A stretch of 64,000 nucleotides of DNA. It comes from Sporichthya brevicatena. GTDB lineage: Bacteria; Actinomycetota; Actinomycetes; Sporichthyales; Sporichthyaceae. The DNA is taken from positions 13,749 to 77,748 of the forward strand of contig NZ_BAAAHE010000016.1 in assembly GCF_039525035.1 (NCBI RefSeq), written 5' to 3'. This document shows positions 8,680 through 15,962 of the stretch, in pieces. The translations under genes and the position numbers were made by a program. The notes under the pieces are model-generated. The model saw only the letters and a list, made by a program, of their open reading frames with translations. It searched no databases and was not told the origin of the DNA. Position 1 is the stretch's first letter. Each line of letters starts with the position of its first letter.

Positions 8680-9570
8680 ATGCGCATCAGGTACGCGATT
8701 CCGGTCGTGGTGTCGTTGACACTCGCGATCGTGAGCGCGGGCGCCATCGGGGCGGGCTCCTTCTACTCCGTCGCCGAGGACGCCAAGCCGCAGGTCCTGG
8801 ACTACTCCTACGGCTCGAACCCGGCGCAGAACCTGGACCTCTACCTCCCGGCGTCGGCGGCCGCGGCCAAGCCCGGGCAGGCGCTGACGCCCACGATCGT
8901 GTTCGTGCACGGCGGGTCGTGGACGAGCGGCGACAAGGAGGACATGCAGGAGGCCGCCCAGGCGGCCGTCGACCTCGGGTACGTCGCGATCTCGCTCAAC
9001 TACCGGCTCGCGCCGCAGCACCGGTGGCCCGCCCAGCGGCGGGACGTCGTCGCCGCGCTGCGGTGGATCCACTCCCACGCGCCCGACCTGCACGTGGACC
9101 GGTCCCGGATCGTCGTGATCGGCTCCTCCGCCGGTGGCGAGGTCGCGGCCGCGGCCCTGACCCAGGGCGCGGGCCGCAAGCTCGCCCGTGGCCTGGTCAC
9201 GCTGTCCGCGCCGGTCGACTTCGCGTTGGTCACCAAGAACACCATGCTGACCCGCCTGTCCGCGGACCTCGCCCAGGCGCTGACCGAGGACCTGATCAAC
9301 TGCGCACCCGAGGCGTGCGAGGCGATGGCGGAGAACCGCGCGATCTTCCACAAGATCGACGCCAAGGACCCCCCGATGCTGATCTTCGCCGGCAACCGCG
9401 AGTGGGTGGACCCGCAGGGCGCCATCCGGCTGCACCAGGTCAACCTCGCGGCCGGCGTCCCGTCCCGGCTGATCGTGTTCGACAGCCGCCAGCACGGCAT
9501 GGGCCTGTTCGACGACGCCTGGCCGATCGCCGCCGCGTGGATCGCCGAGCGCATGGCGGCGCCGTCCTGA
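8680..9570 (+). CDS. Secreted alpha/beta hydrolase (carboxylesterase-type)
   Basis: 296 residues with a Sec signal peptide (hydrophobic segment to about residue 25). The hormone-sensitive-lipase/BD-FAE-like fold is shown by the oxyanion motif HGGSW, nucleophile elbow GSSAGG, and C-terminal acid/histidine pair around ANREWVDPQG and SRQHGMGLFD. Likely hydrolyses short-chain esters outside the membrane; the substrate is unknown. The 140 bases upstream hold tandem GACTGACCCGAC-like copies and a weak 7-bp hairpin (8637-8659), nothing more. Confidence 0.85.
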   Translation: MRIRYAIPVVVSLTLAIVSAGAIGAGSFYSVAEDAKPQVLDYSYGSNPAQNLDLYLPASAAAAKPGQALTPTIVFVHGGSWTSGDKEDMQEAAQAAVDLGYVAISLNYRLAPQHRWPAQRRDVVAALRWIHSHAPDLHVDRSRIVVIGSSAGGEVAAAALTQGAGRKLARGLVTLSAPVDFALVTKNTMLTRLSADLAQALTEDLINCAPEACEAMAENRAIFHKIDAKDPPMLIFAGNREWVDPQGAIRLHQVNLAAGVPSRLIVFDSRQHGMGLFDDAWPIAAAWIAERMAAPS

Positions 9571-9637
9571 TCCGCCGCTCCCCTGACCGAACCGTTAACG
9601 TCGGGGCGCTGCGGATCGCGGCCACGTTGGTGATGAT

Positions 9638-10264
9638 GTGCGGGTGAAGCGTTGGACACTCGCCGTGGTTCTGGCGTCGCTGCTCGCGGTGGGCGGGTGC
9701 GGCGGAGCATCCGACGACCCGGCGCAGCCGGCCGCCGCCGCGCAGAACGAGTCCGCCCGGGCCGATCTGCCCGACCCCCGTTACGCCCTGTTCCCCAGCG
9801 CCACGCCGGGCCCCGACTGGGAGCTCACCGACGTCGTCCGGATGCGCAGCGACGAGCGCGACGCCAAGCGCAAGCGCGCCGAACCGCTCGGAGCGCTGCC
9901 GGGCGTCGACTGGTACACGGAGTACACGGGTCCGGCCGCGAACGACACCCCCGCCTACCTGTCCCTGACCGCGTACACGCAGTCCCTGGCGGAGCGGAAG
10001 ACCGAGTCGGTCTCCGAGACGTCCACCGCGACCGACGGGGAGATCAACGGGCACCCGGCGTTCTGGACGATGGACCCCCAGGACCCGGGCAGTGGCGCCG
10101 TCGTGGCCTGGGAGATCGCCCCGGGCTACACGCTCGAACTCTTTGCCACCGGAGTCGCGCTGGACGACCTCGTCGCGATGGCGAAGACGGTGCGCGACGC
10201 GACCGAGGCCGAGTGGGCCGCCGCCGGGGCGGACGTGCTCAGCCCGAGTGGACCGCAGGGTTGA
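9638..10264 (+). CDS. Putative lipoprotein, function unknown
   Basis: 208 residues beginning with a lipoprotein signal (hydrophobic run, lipobox A-V-G-G-C, Cys about residue 21). The mature part has no domain I recognise; it contains DWYTEYTGP and a conserved-looking GHPAFWTMDPQDP block. GTG at 9638 is the first start; a second GTG at 9644 would also work. The end overlaps the convergent gene by 26 bases. Confidence 0.7.
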   Translation: MRVKRWTLAVVLASLLAVGGCGGASDDPAQPAAAAQNESARADLPDPRYALFPSATPGPDWELTDVVRMRSDERDAKRKRAEPLGALPGVDWYTEYTGPAANDTPAYLSLTAYTQSLAERKTESVSETSTATDGEINGHPAFWTMDPQDPGSGAVVAWEIAPGYTLELFATGVALDDLVAMAKTVRDATEAEWAAAGADVLSPSGPQG

Positions 10265-10892
10265 CCCGACGACGCTGACCCTGAGCCGGCACCGCGGGCT
10301 TCGCCGAAGCGGGCTGGACGGGAGCGGGCGCGACGACGCGCTGCGGGAAGAGGCGGGGCAGGTCGTTGCGAAGGGCGGGGACGACGTCCGCGACCTCGCG
10401 GCCGGTGCGGCGCAGGTAGTACCCGGCCTCCATCATCCAGTCGGTGACGGCCTTCATCAGCTCGTCCTCGACCTTGTTCTCCAACGCCAGGTAGAGCAGC
10501 GCGGTGTCGACGTGAGGCTCCGTCAGACCGACGGCGCAGCCGTCGGACATGTCCTCCGCCGTGGCGACCGAACAGCCGAGGTGGGCATGGTTGGCGAGCT
10601 TCTCGCGGAGCGGCGCGTGGTCCTCGCCGGTGAGTTCGGTGAGGACGGCGACAGCCGCCTCGGCGAGCTGGCTCGCGAGCAGCCGGCTGGCGGCGCCGTC
10701 GGCGGTGCGCTCGATGCGCATCACCTCGGCGAGGATGTTGTCGACGCCGTGGCGGTGGGCGCGCAGTCGCGGGCTCGGCTCCCGGCGCCGGCCTAGTTCA
10801 GGCGCGATCAGGCGGACATGCGGACCGATGTCCCGCTTCAGACCGAACACGATTCCCCCGTAAAGCCAGCTTGATGACGACGATCCCGACAT
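10239..10892 (-). CDS. Hypothetical protein
   Basis: About 217 residues if it starts at ATG 10892. The central part (EVMRIERTADGAASRLLASQ through DWMMEAGYYLRRTGREVADV) is helical and shows real codon bias; the C-terminus is a Pro/Ala/Val-rich tail. The beginning is uncertain: no clear ribosome-binding site precedes 10892, and a GTG about 45 bases further in (VFGLKRDIG) is equally plausible. The open frame upstream of 10892 overlaps the divergent monooxygenase gene. No family recognised. Confidence 0.55.
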   Translation of the reverse strand: MSGSSSSSWLYGGIVFGLKRDIGPHVRLIAPELGRRREPSPRLRAHRHGVDNILAEVMRIERTADGAASRLLASQLAEAAVAVLTELTGEDHAPLREKLANHAHLGCSVATAEDMSDGCAVGLTEPHVDTALLYLALENKVEDELMKAVTDWMMEAGYYLRRTGREVADVVPALRNDLPRLFPQRVVAPAPVQPASAKPAVPAQGQRRRVNPAVHSG

Positions 10893-10989
10893 TGAGACGC
10901 GCGGGACAAGCACCGACCCGTCCACCGTCCGGCCGGTTTCACCTCCTCCGTTCGGACGAGGGACGTGGTTCCGGGGCACAATTCCTCGC

Positions 10990-11307
10990 GTGGAACTCCG
11001 CGTCGGACAGGTCGTCACCGTGTTCCGGTCCCGCCTGGCCGCGGCGGCCGGCGAGGAGTACGCCGAGCACGCCACACGCATCAGCGAGTTGGCGCGGACG
11101 ATGCCCGGCTACGTCGAGCACAAGAGCTTCACCGCCGCCGACGGCGAGCGGGTCACGCTGGTGACGTTCGCGGACCGGCCGAGCCACGACGCGTGGCGCG
11201 ACCACCCCGAGCACCGGGCCGCCCAGCGCGCCGGGATCGACCGCTACTACGAGAGCTACTCGATCCAGGTCGGCGTGGTCGACCACGCCGCGACGTTCAG
11301 CCGGTGA
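10990..11307 (+). CDS. Antibiotic biosynthesis monooxygenase (ABM) domain protein
   Basis: 105 residues forming a single ABM ferredoxin-like alpha/beta barrel: VTVFRSRLA start, MPGYVEHKSFTAADGERVTLVTF core and the WRDHPEHR helix typical of the family. Members form dimers and include quinol monooxygenases and heme-degrading enzymes; this one is uncharacterised. GTG at 10990 is the only sensible start. Confidence 0.8.
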   Translation: MELRVGQVVTVFRSRLAAAAGEEYAEHATRISELARTMPGYVEHKSFTAADGERVTLVTFADRPSHDAWRDHPEHRAAQRAGIDRYYESYSIQVGVVDHAATFSR

Positions 11308-11332
11308 CTCCCCCGGTGGCTCCCCCGGTGGC

Positions 11333-12184
11333 TCAGCCGACGAGCCCGCCGGTGAACGCCTCCGTGCCGGGGACGAGCGTCAGGCCCTTGAGGCCGGAGT
11401 GCTGCTGCGCGTAGGCCAGCGCGCGGGCGAGGTCGGTCAGCCCGTTGGTCCCCGGCGGCAGGGTGTTCAGCGAGATCAGGACGCCGGCCGCACGGCCGCG
11501 GGAGTCCATCAGCCCGCCGCCGGAGTCGCCCGGGACGCCGGGCGGGAGCAGGTAGACCAGGTGGTACCAGCCGGGCGGCTCGGTGCCGAGGCTGAAGCCC
11601 TGCTGCGGGGTCTCGATGCCCCCGCGCAGACCGGACGCGCCGTAGCCGTAGACGGGCTCCCCCGCCGGCAGTCCGCCGTTGTCGATCACCCCGACCGGAC
11701 CGCCGAACAGGGGCACCGATGGGTTGACCTTCGCGACCGCCTCGGCGGGGATCCGGATCAGGGCGAAGTCGTTGCTCAGGCAGGTGATTTCGTCGGTCTC
11801 GCCGACCTTCTGCATGGCCAACCAGCTGCTGTAGACCAGCTCACCGCTGGCGCCGGACGAGCCGAGCGAGACCCGCGTCCCCAGTGGCTGGGACGGGGAC
11901 GCGCAGCCGCTCCCGCTGAGCGGGCTGCCCTCGGCGGAGGTGCAGTGCGCCGCCTGGCCGATGTACACGTTCTGGTCCCGGTCGGTGTACACGAAGTTCG
12001 CCGTGCAGCCGGCGCCGGCGGCCTCGGTCCCGATGCCCGGGTAGATGGTCGCGCTCTCGACCGGAGCCCAGTTGATCGCCGGGCTCGTCCCCGGGTCGAT
12101 CCGCGCCGCGGAGGCCGGCGAGACCGGCAGCGCGGCGGTGGCGAGCACGAGGGCGGCAGCCAGTGCGGCGGGACGGAATCGCAC
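11333..12184 (-). CDS. Secreted trypsin-like serine protease
   Basis: 283 residues. A Sec signal peptide (to about ALPVSPASA) precedes a chymotrypsin-fold domain with catalytic motifs AAHC (His), NDFALI (Asp) and PGDSGGGL (Ser). Cysteines around the domain suggest disulfides in the secreted form. GTG at 12184 is chosen because an AGGAG site lies 8 bases upstream; upstream in-frame codons give no signal peptide. Substrate unknown. Confidence 0.85.
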   Translation of the reverse strand: MRFRPAALAAALVLATAALPVSPASAARIDPGTSPAINWAPVESATIYPGIGTEAAGAGCTANFVYTDRDQNVYIGQAAHCTSAEGSPLSGSGCASPSQPLGTRVSLGSSGASGELVYSSWLAMQKVGETDEITCLSNDFALIRIPAEAVAKVNPSVPLFGGPVGVIDNGGLPAGEPVYGYGASGLRGGIETPQQGFSLGTEPPGWYHLVYLLPPGVPGDSGGGLMDSRGRAAGVLISLNTLPPGTNGLTDLARALAYAQQHSGLKGLTLVPGTEAFTGGLVG

Positions 12185-12253
12185 GTGAGAGCTCCTGAGA
12201 ATGTGTCCGGTTTCGGCATGGTACGTCCCGCGACGCACCGGCCGGGGCCGAAC

Positions 12254-12475
12254 TCAGCCGGAGTCGCCGGGCGGCGGCGCGACCGACAGCGGCGGCTCGG
12301 CGCGCGTCGGCGCGCTCAGGTCCGCCACCAGCGGGGTTCGCTCGGGTTGGGTGAAGTCGTCCCCGGAGCCGAGGATCCATGTCCCGATCGCGACCGCGGC
12401 CACCGTCAGCACCAGCGCGAGGACGAGCGCAAGCCGGCGCAGCTCGAAGCCACCGGTCCCCTCCACGACGCTCAT
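12254..12475 (-). CDS. Small single-pass membrane protein, hypothetical
   Basis: 73 residues: a short N-terminal segment with basic residues (ELRR), one clear transmembrane helix (LALVLALVLTVAAVAIGTWI) and an acidic/proline-rich extracytoplasmic tail. It lies 69 bases upstream of the serine protease gene and reads the same way, so it may be its membrane-anchored partner; that is inference. No ribosome-binding site of note. Confidence 0.6.
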   Translation of the reverse strand: MSVVEGTGGFELRRLALVLALVLTVAAVAIGTWILGSGDDFTQPERTPLVADLSAPTRAEPPLSVAPPPGDSG

Positions 12476-12613
12476 GACCGCGGAACGTAGCAGCGGCTCC
12501 GGGCCCCGAACCGGAGCCCGCCCGGGGCCTTCCCGATCCTTTACCTCCTCTTCCGAGAGCCCTGGAGCACGGGCCGTGACACCGCGCACGCGGGCGGTCG
12601 CTAGGTTGCCGCC

Positions 12614-13618
12614 ATGGCGATCGCAATCGGATACAAGGCGTCGGCCGAGCAGTTCGGGCCGCGGGAGCTGGTCGAGTTCGGCGTGGCGGCCGAGCGCTAC
12701 GGGTTCAACTCGGCCGTGGTCTCGGACCACTACCAACCGTGGCGGCACAACGGCGGGCACGCCCCGTTCTCGCTGGCGTGGATGACCGCGGTCGGCGAGC
12801 GGACGCAGACCATCACGCTCGGTACCTCGGTGCTGACCGCGACCTTCCGCTACAACCCGGCCGTCATCGCGCAGGCCTTCGCGACCATGGGCTGCCTCTA
12901 CCCGGGCCGGATCATGCTCGGCCTCGGCACCGGGGAGGCCCTGAACGAGATCGCCGTCTCCGGCATGCAGTGGCCGGAGTTCAAGGAGCGCTTCGCCCGC
13001 ATGCGCGAGGCCATCGACCTGATGCGGCGGCTGTGGACCGAGGACTCCGTCGACCACCAGGGCGAGTACTACACGACGGTCGGCGCGACCGTGTACGACA
13101 AGCCCGAGCAGCCCATCCCGGTGTACGTCGCCGCCGGCGGCCCCGTCGTCGCCCGCTACGCCGGCCGCGCGGGTGACGGCTTCATCTGCACCTCCGGCAA
13201 GGGCATGGCCCTCTATCAGGAGGAACTCGTCCCGGCGCTGCACGAGGGCCTGGAGAAGGCCGGCCGGTCGATGGACTCCCTCGACCGCATGATCGAGGTC
13301 AAGCTCTCCTACGACTCCGACGCCGAGTTCGCCCTCAACGCCACCCGCTTCTGGGCCCCGCTGTCGCTGACCGCGGAGCAGAAGCACTCGGTGTCGAGCT
13401 CCCAGGAGATGGAGCGCCTCGCCGACGAGCTCCCGATCGAGCAGGTCGCCAAGCGCTGGATCGTCGCGTCCACCCCGGAGCAGGCCGTCGAGGGCATCCG
13501 CCCCTACATCCAGGCCGGCTTCACCAACCTCGTCATCCACTTCCCCGGCGCCGACCAGGTCCGGTTCATGGAGCAGTTCTCCGCCGACGTCATGCCCCGC
13601 CTCCGCGAGCTCGGCTAG
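12614..13618 (+). CDS. fgd: F420-dependent glucose-6-phosphate dehydrogenase
   Basis: 334 residues of the luciferase-like monooxygenase superfamily. The N-terminus ([12 protein letters not shown] and [14 protein letters not shown]), the [17 protein letters not shown] block and [11 protein letters not shown] match mycobacterial Fgd1 closely; His40-equivalent lies in SDHYQPW. It oxidises glucose-6-phosphate and reduces coenzyme F420, supplying F420H2 in the cytoplasm. Its presence implies an F420-making actinobacterium. The gene ends five bases before a perfect 50-bp palindrome shared with the convergent panE. Confidence 0.93.
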   Translation: MAIAIGYKASAEQFGPRELVEFGVAAERYGFNSAVVSDHYQPWRHNGGHAPFSLAWMTAVGERTQTITLGTSVLTATFRYNPAVIAQAFATMGCLYPGRIMLGLGTGEALNEIAVSGMQWPEFKERFARMREAIDLMRRLWTEDSVDHQGEYYTTVGATVYDKPEQPIPVYVAAGGPVVARYAGRAGDGFICTSGKGMALYQEELVPALHEGLEKAGRSMDSLDRMIEVKLSYDSDAEFALNATRFWAPLSLTAEQKHSVSSSQEMERLADELPIEQVAKRWIVASTPEQAVEGIRPYIQAGFTNLVIHFPGADQVRFMEQFSADVMPRLRELG

Positions 13619-13623
13619 CTGTC

Positions 13624-13673
13624 AAAAAAGGGTGACACCCCTTACTGCGCAGTAAGGGGTGTCACCCTTTTTT
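13624..13673. repeat. Perfect 50-bp palindrome (family copy A), bidirectional terminator position
   Basis: 25-bp arms with no loop (core GGGTGACACCCC...GGGGTGTCACCC, centre TGCGCA) flanked by A6 on the left and T6 on the right. It lies between two convergent genes (fgd and panE). The A/T ends make it a rho-independent terminator for both strands. The core is nearly identical to 18545-18600 and 59785-59840. Confidence 0.85.
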
Positions 13674-13696
13674 CACACGGGATTTCGCACCGGTCT

Positions 13697-14629
13697 TCAC
13701 GCCGGCGCGGCGGCGGCCCGGGCGAACGGCTCGAGGACGGCGTAGACGGTCCGGGTGACGGGGACGTCGAGGCCGAGGGCGTCGGCGCGGCGGACGATCT
13801 CGCCGTGGAGGGAGTCGAGCTCCAGAACCCGGCCGTGGGCGAGGTCCTCGTACAGCGAGCTGCGCATGCCCGGGTCGAGCCGGTTCAGCAGGCCGAGGGT
13901 CTTGTCCTCGAAGTCGTCGGCGAGGGCGGCGCCGTCGGCGCGGGCGACGGCGGCCGCCTCGGAGACCAGGCCGCGCAGGAGCCGTTGCCCCGCCTCGGTC
14001 GCGCGGACCTCCCCGATCGGGTGCCGCGAGCTCGCGGTCGCGCCGGCGAGGCCGCAGATGAACGCGAGCTTCTGCCAGAGCACGGTGCGGATGTCGGGTG
14101 CGGCGACGGCGTCGATGTCGGCGTCGCGGGCACGCTCGGTGAACTCCTCGACGCGGGCCGACGACCCGCCGCCGAGCTCGCCGATCTCCATGCCGGCCAA
14201 CGGCGAGTGATGCTCGAGGACGCCCGGGGCGCGCAGGTGGCACGAGATGTACGCCGCGCCCCCGACGGTCCGCTCGACGCCGACCGCGGCCGCGACGCGC
14301 TCGGCCGGGGCGACCCCGCCGTTCTGCAGCGAGACGACGAAGCCGTCCGCACCGAGGAGCGGCTGCAGGGCCGGCAGCGCACCGTCGATCGCGTACGCCT
14401 TCACCGCGAACAGGACGACGTCGTGCGCACCGAGCTCGTCCGGATCGTCGCTCGCACGCACGTCCGTCAGATGCAGATTGCCGCGCGGGCTGTGGATCTC
14501 GATGCCGGTCGTCCGCAGCGCCGTCAGCTGCGCGCCGCGGACGAGGAAGCCGACGTCGTGCCCCGCCGCGGCCAGCCGCGCACCGAAGTAACCGCCGACG
14601 CCACCGGCACCCACCACTCCGATGCGCAT
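13697..14629 (-). CDS. panE: 2-dehydropantoate 2-reductase
   Basis: 310 residues of the ApbA/PanE family: NADPH-binding GAGGVGGYFGARL at the N-terminus, VKAYAIDGAL, QNGGVAPAERV and the C-terminal ketopantoate-binding domain with catalytic Lys/Glu region around WQKLAFICGLAG. It would reduce 2-dehydropantoate to pantoate for coenzyme A synthesis. Paralogs with other substrates are common in actinobacteria, so the gene name is likely rather than certain. It ends 20-odd bases from the palindrome. Confidence 0.82.
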   Translation of the reverse strand: MRIGVVGAGGVGGYFGARLAAAGHDVGFLVRGAQLTALRTTGIEIHSPRGNLHLTDVRASDDPDELGAHDVVLFAVKAYAIDGALPALQPLLGADGFVVSLQNGGVAPAERVAAAVGVERTVGGAAYISCHLRAPGVLEHHSPLAGMEIGELGGGSSARVEEFTERARDADIDAVAAPDIRTVLWQKLAFICGLAGATASSRHPIGEVRATEAGQRLLRGLVSEAAAVARADGAALADDFEDKTLGLLNRLDPGMRSSLYEDLAHGRVLELDSLHGEIVRRADALGLDVPVTRTVYAVLEPFARAAAAPA

Positions 14630-14651
14630 CTGACGATCCCTCAGCCTCGCG

Positions 14652-15158
14652 TCACGTCAGCAGTTCGGGGTGCGCGCTCTCGGTCTCCTCACCCGGCAGC
14701 GGCGGGAGCTCGTGGGAGGCCTCGTAGTCGGCGAGCATGCCGATACGACGGTTGTGCCGCTCCTCGTCGCTGTAGGGCGTGTCGAGGAAGACCTCGAGGA
14801 AGCGCGCCGCCTCCTCGGGCGTGTGCATACGGGCGCCGATGCTGATCACGTTGGCGTTGTTGTGCTGGCGGGCGAGGGAGGCGATCTCCTCGCTCCAGAC
14901 CAGCGCGGCCCGGATGCCCGGAACCTTGTTCGCGGCCATCTGCTCGCCGTTGCCCGACCCGCCGAGGACCACGCCGAAGCTGCCCGGGTCCTGCGCGGTC
15001 CGCGACGCCGCGGCCAGGCAGAACGGCGGATAGTCGTCCTGGGCGTCGTAGATCGTCGGCCCGCAGTCGACCGGCTCGTGCCCGGCCTCCTCCAACCACC
15101 GCAGCAGGTGGTCCTTGAGCTCGAAGCCGGCGTGGTCGGACCCCAGGTAGACGCGCAT
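14652..15158 (-). CDS. rpiB: Ribose-5-phosphate isomerase B
   Basis: 168 residues of the RpiB/LacAB family: GSDHAGFELKDHL at the start, GGSGNGEQMAANKVPGIRA phosphate-binding region, and HNNANVISIGAR. It interconverts ribose-5-phosphate and ribulose-5-phosphate in the pentose phosphate pathway. As in mycobacterial RpiB the catalytic residue is a glutamate region (GNGEQ) rather than the cysteine of Gram-negative enzymes. ATG at 15158; panE follows after 22 bases on the same strand. Confidence 0.92.
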   Translation of the reverse strand: MRVYLGSDHAGFELKDHLLRWLEEAGHEPVDCGPTIYDAQDDYPPFCLAAASRTAQDPGSFGVVLGGSGNGEQMAANKVPGIRAALVWSEEIASLARQHNNANVISIGARMHTPEEAARFLEVFLDTPYSDEERHNRRIGMLADYEASHELPPLPGEETESAHPELLT

Positions 15159-15191
15159 GGCGCGAGTCTGCCAAACGGGTCCGGTCAGGCG

Positions 15192-15833
15192 TCAGGCCGC
15201 CCGGTCGTGCCGGGGCGCGGCCCCGACGTCGAAGCGCGGGCCCTCGTCGCGGGTGCGCTTGAGCTCGTAGAAGCCCGGGGTCGACGCGACCAGCAGCACA
15301 CCGTCCCAGAGCTTCCCGGCGTCCTCGCCGGCCGGGGCCGGGGTGACGACCGGGCCGAAGAACGCGGTGTCGGCGACGCGGATCACCGGGGTGCCGACGT
15401 CCAGGCCGACAAGGTTCTGGCCCTCCTCGTGGGAGGCGCGGACCTTCTCGTCCCAGCTCTCGTCGTCCCAGGCCTCGATCAGGTCGGCCGGGAGGTTCAC
15501 GGCGGCGAGCGCCTCGGCGACCGTCGCCCGGTCGCGCTCACGCTCCTCGTGGTGGAAGCGGCGGCCGAGTTCGGTGTACAGGCCCGGCACCACCTCGTCG
15601 CCGTGGCCGACCTGGGCCGCCATCACGACGCGGCCGATGTTCTTCCCGGTCGCCAGCAGCTTCTGGTACTGCTCGGGGATCTCGCGGTCCTCGTTGAGGA
15701 TCGCCAGGCTCATCAGGTGGAACTTCACGTCCACGGGGCGGACCGTCTGGACCTCGAGCATCCATCGCGAGCTCAGCCATGCCCAGGGGCAGAGCGGGTC
15801 GAACCAGAAATCGACGGTGCTGCGCTCACTCAC
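15192..15833 (-). CDS. DsbA-fold protein, Rv2466c (mycothiol-dependent nitroreductase) family
   Basis: 213 residues with the DsbA/thioredoxin fold; DFWFDPLCPWAW near the N-terminus is the active-site loop. Mycobacterial Rv2466c has CPWC there; here the second cysteine is alanine, so a dithiol mechanism is not possible and a monothiol (mycothiol) mechanism would be needed. GTG at 15833 with a GGAG site nine bases upstream is the start; the frame upstream has no plausible N-terminus. Divergent from pepN, whose start lies 130 bases away, so the two may share a control region. Confidence 0.8.
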   Translation of the reverse strand: MSERSTVDFWFDPLCPWAWLSSRWMLEVQTVRPVDVKFHLMSLAILNEDREIPEQYQKLLATGKNIGRVVMAAQVGHGDEVVPGLYTELGRRFHHEERERDRATVAEALAAVNLPADLIEAWDDESWDEKVRASHEEGQNLVGLDVGTPVIRVADTAFFGPVVTPAPAGEDAGKLWDGVLLVASTPGFYELKRTRDEGPRFDVGAAPRHDRAA

Positions 15834-15962
15834 GGGGGTACTCCGTTTCCGTAGGTCCTCACCCGGTCCAACCTGCGCACCTCTCGGCGCATTCCTGTGA
15901 GAGTCCTGCCCACCCCGCGTGGAAGGATGAGCCGTCCCGTCGAACGAGTCAGGAGTCACTCA

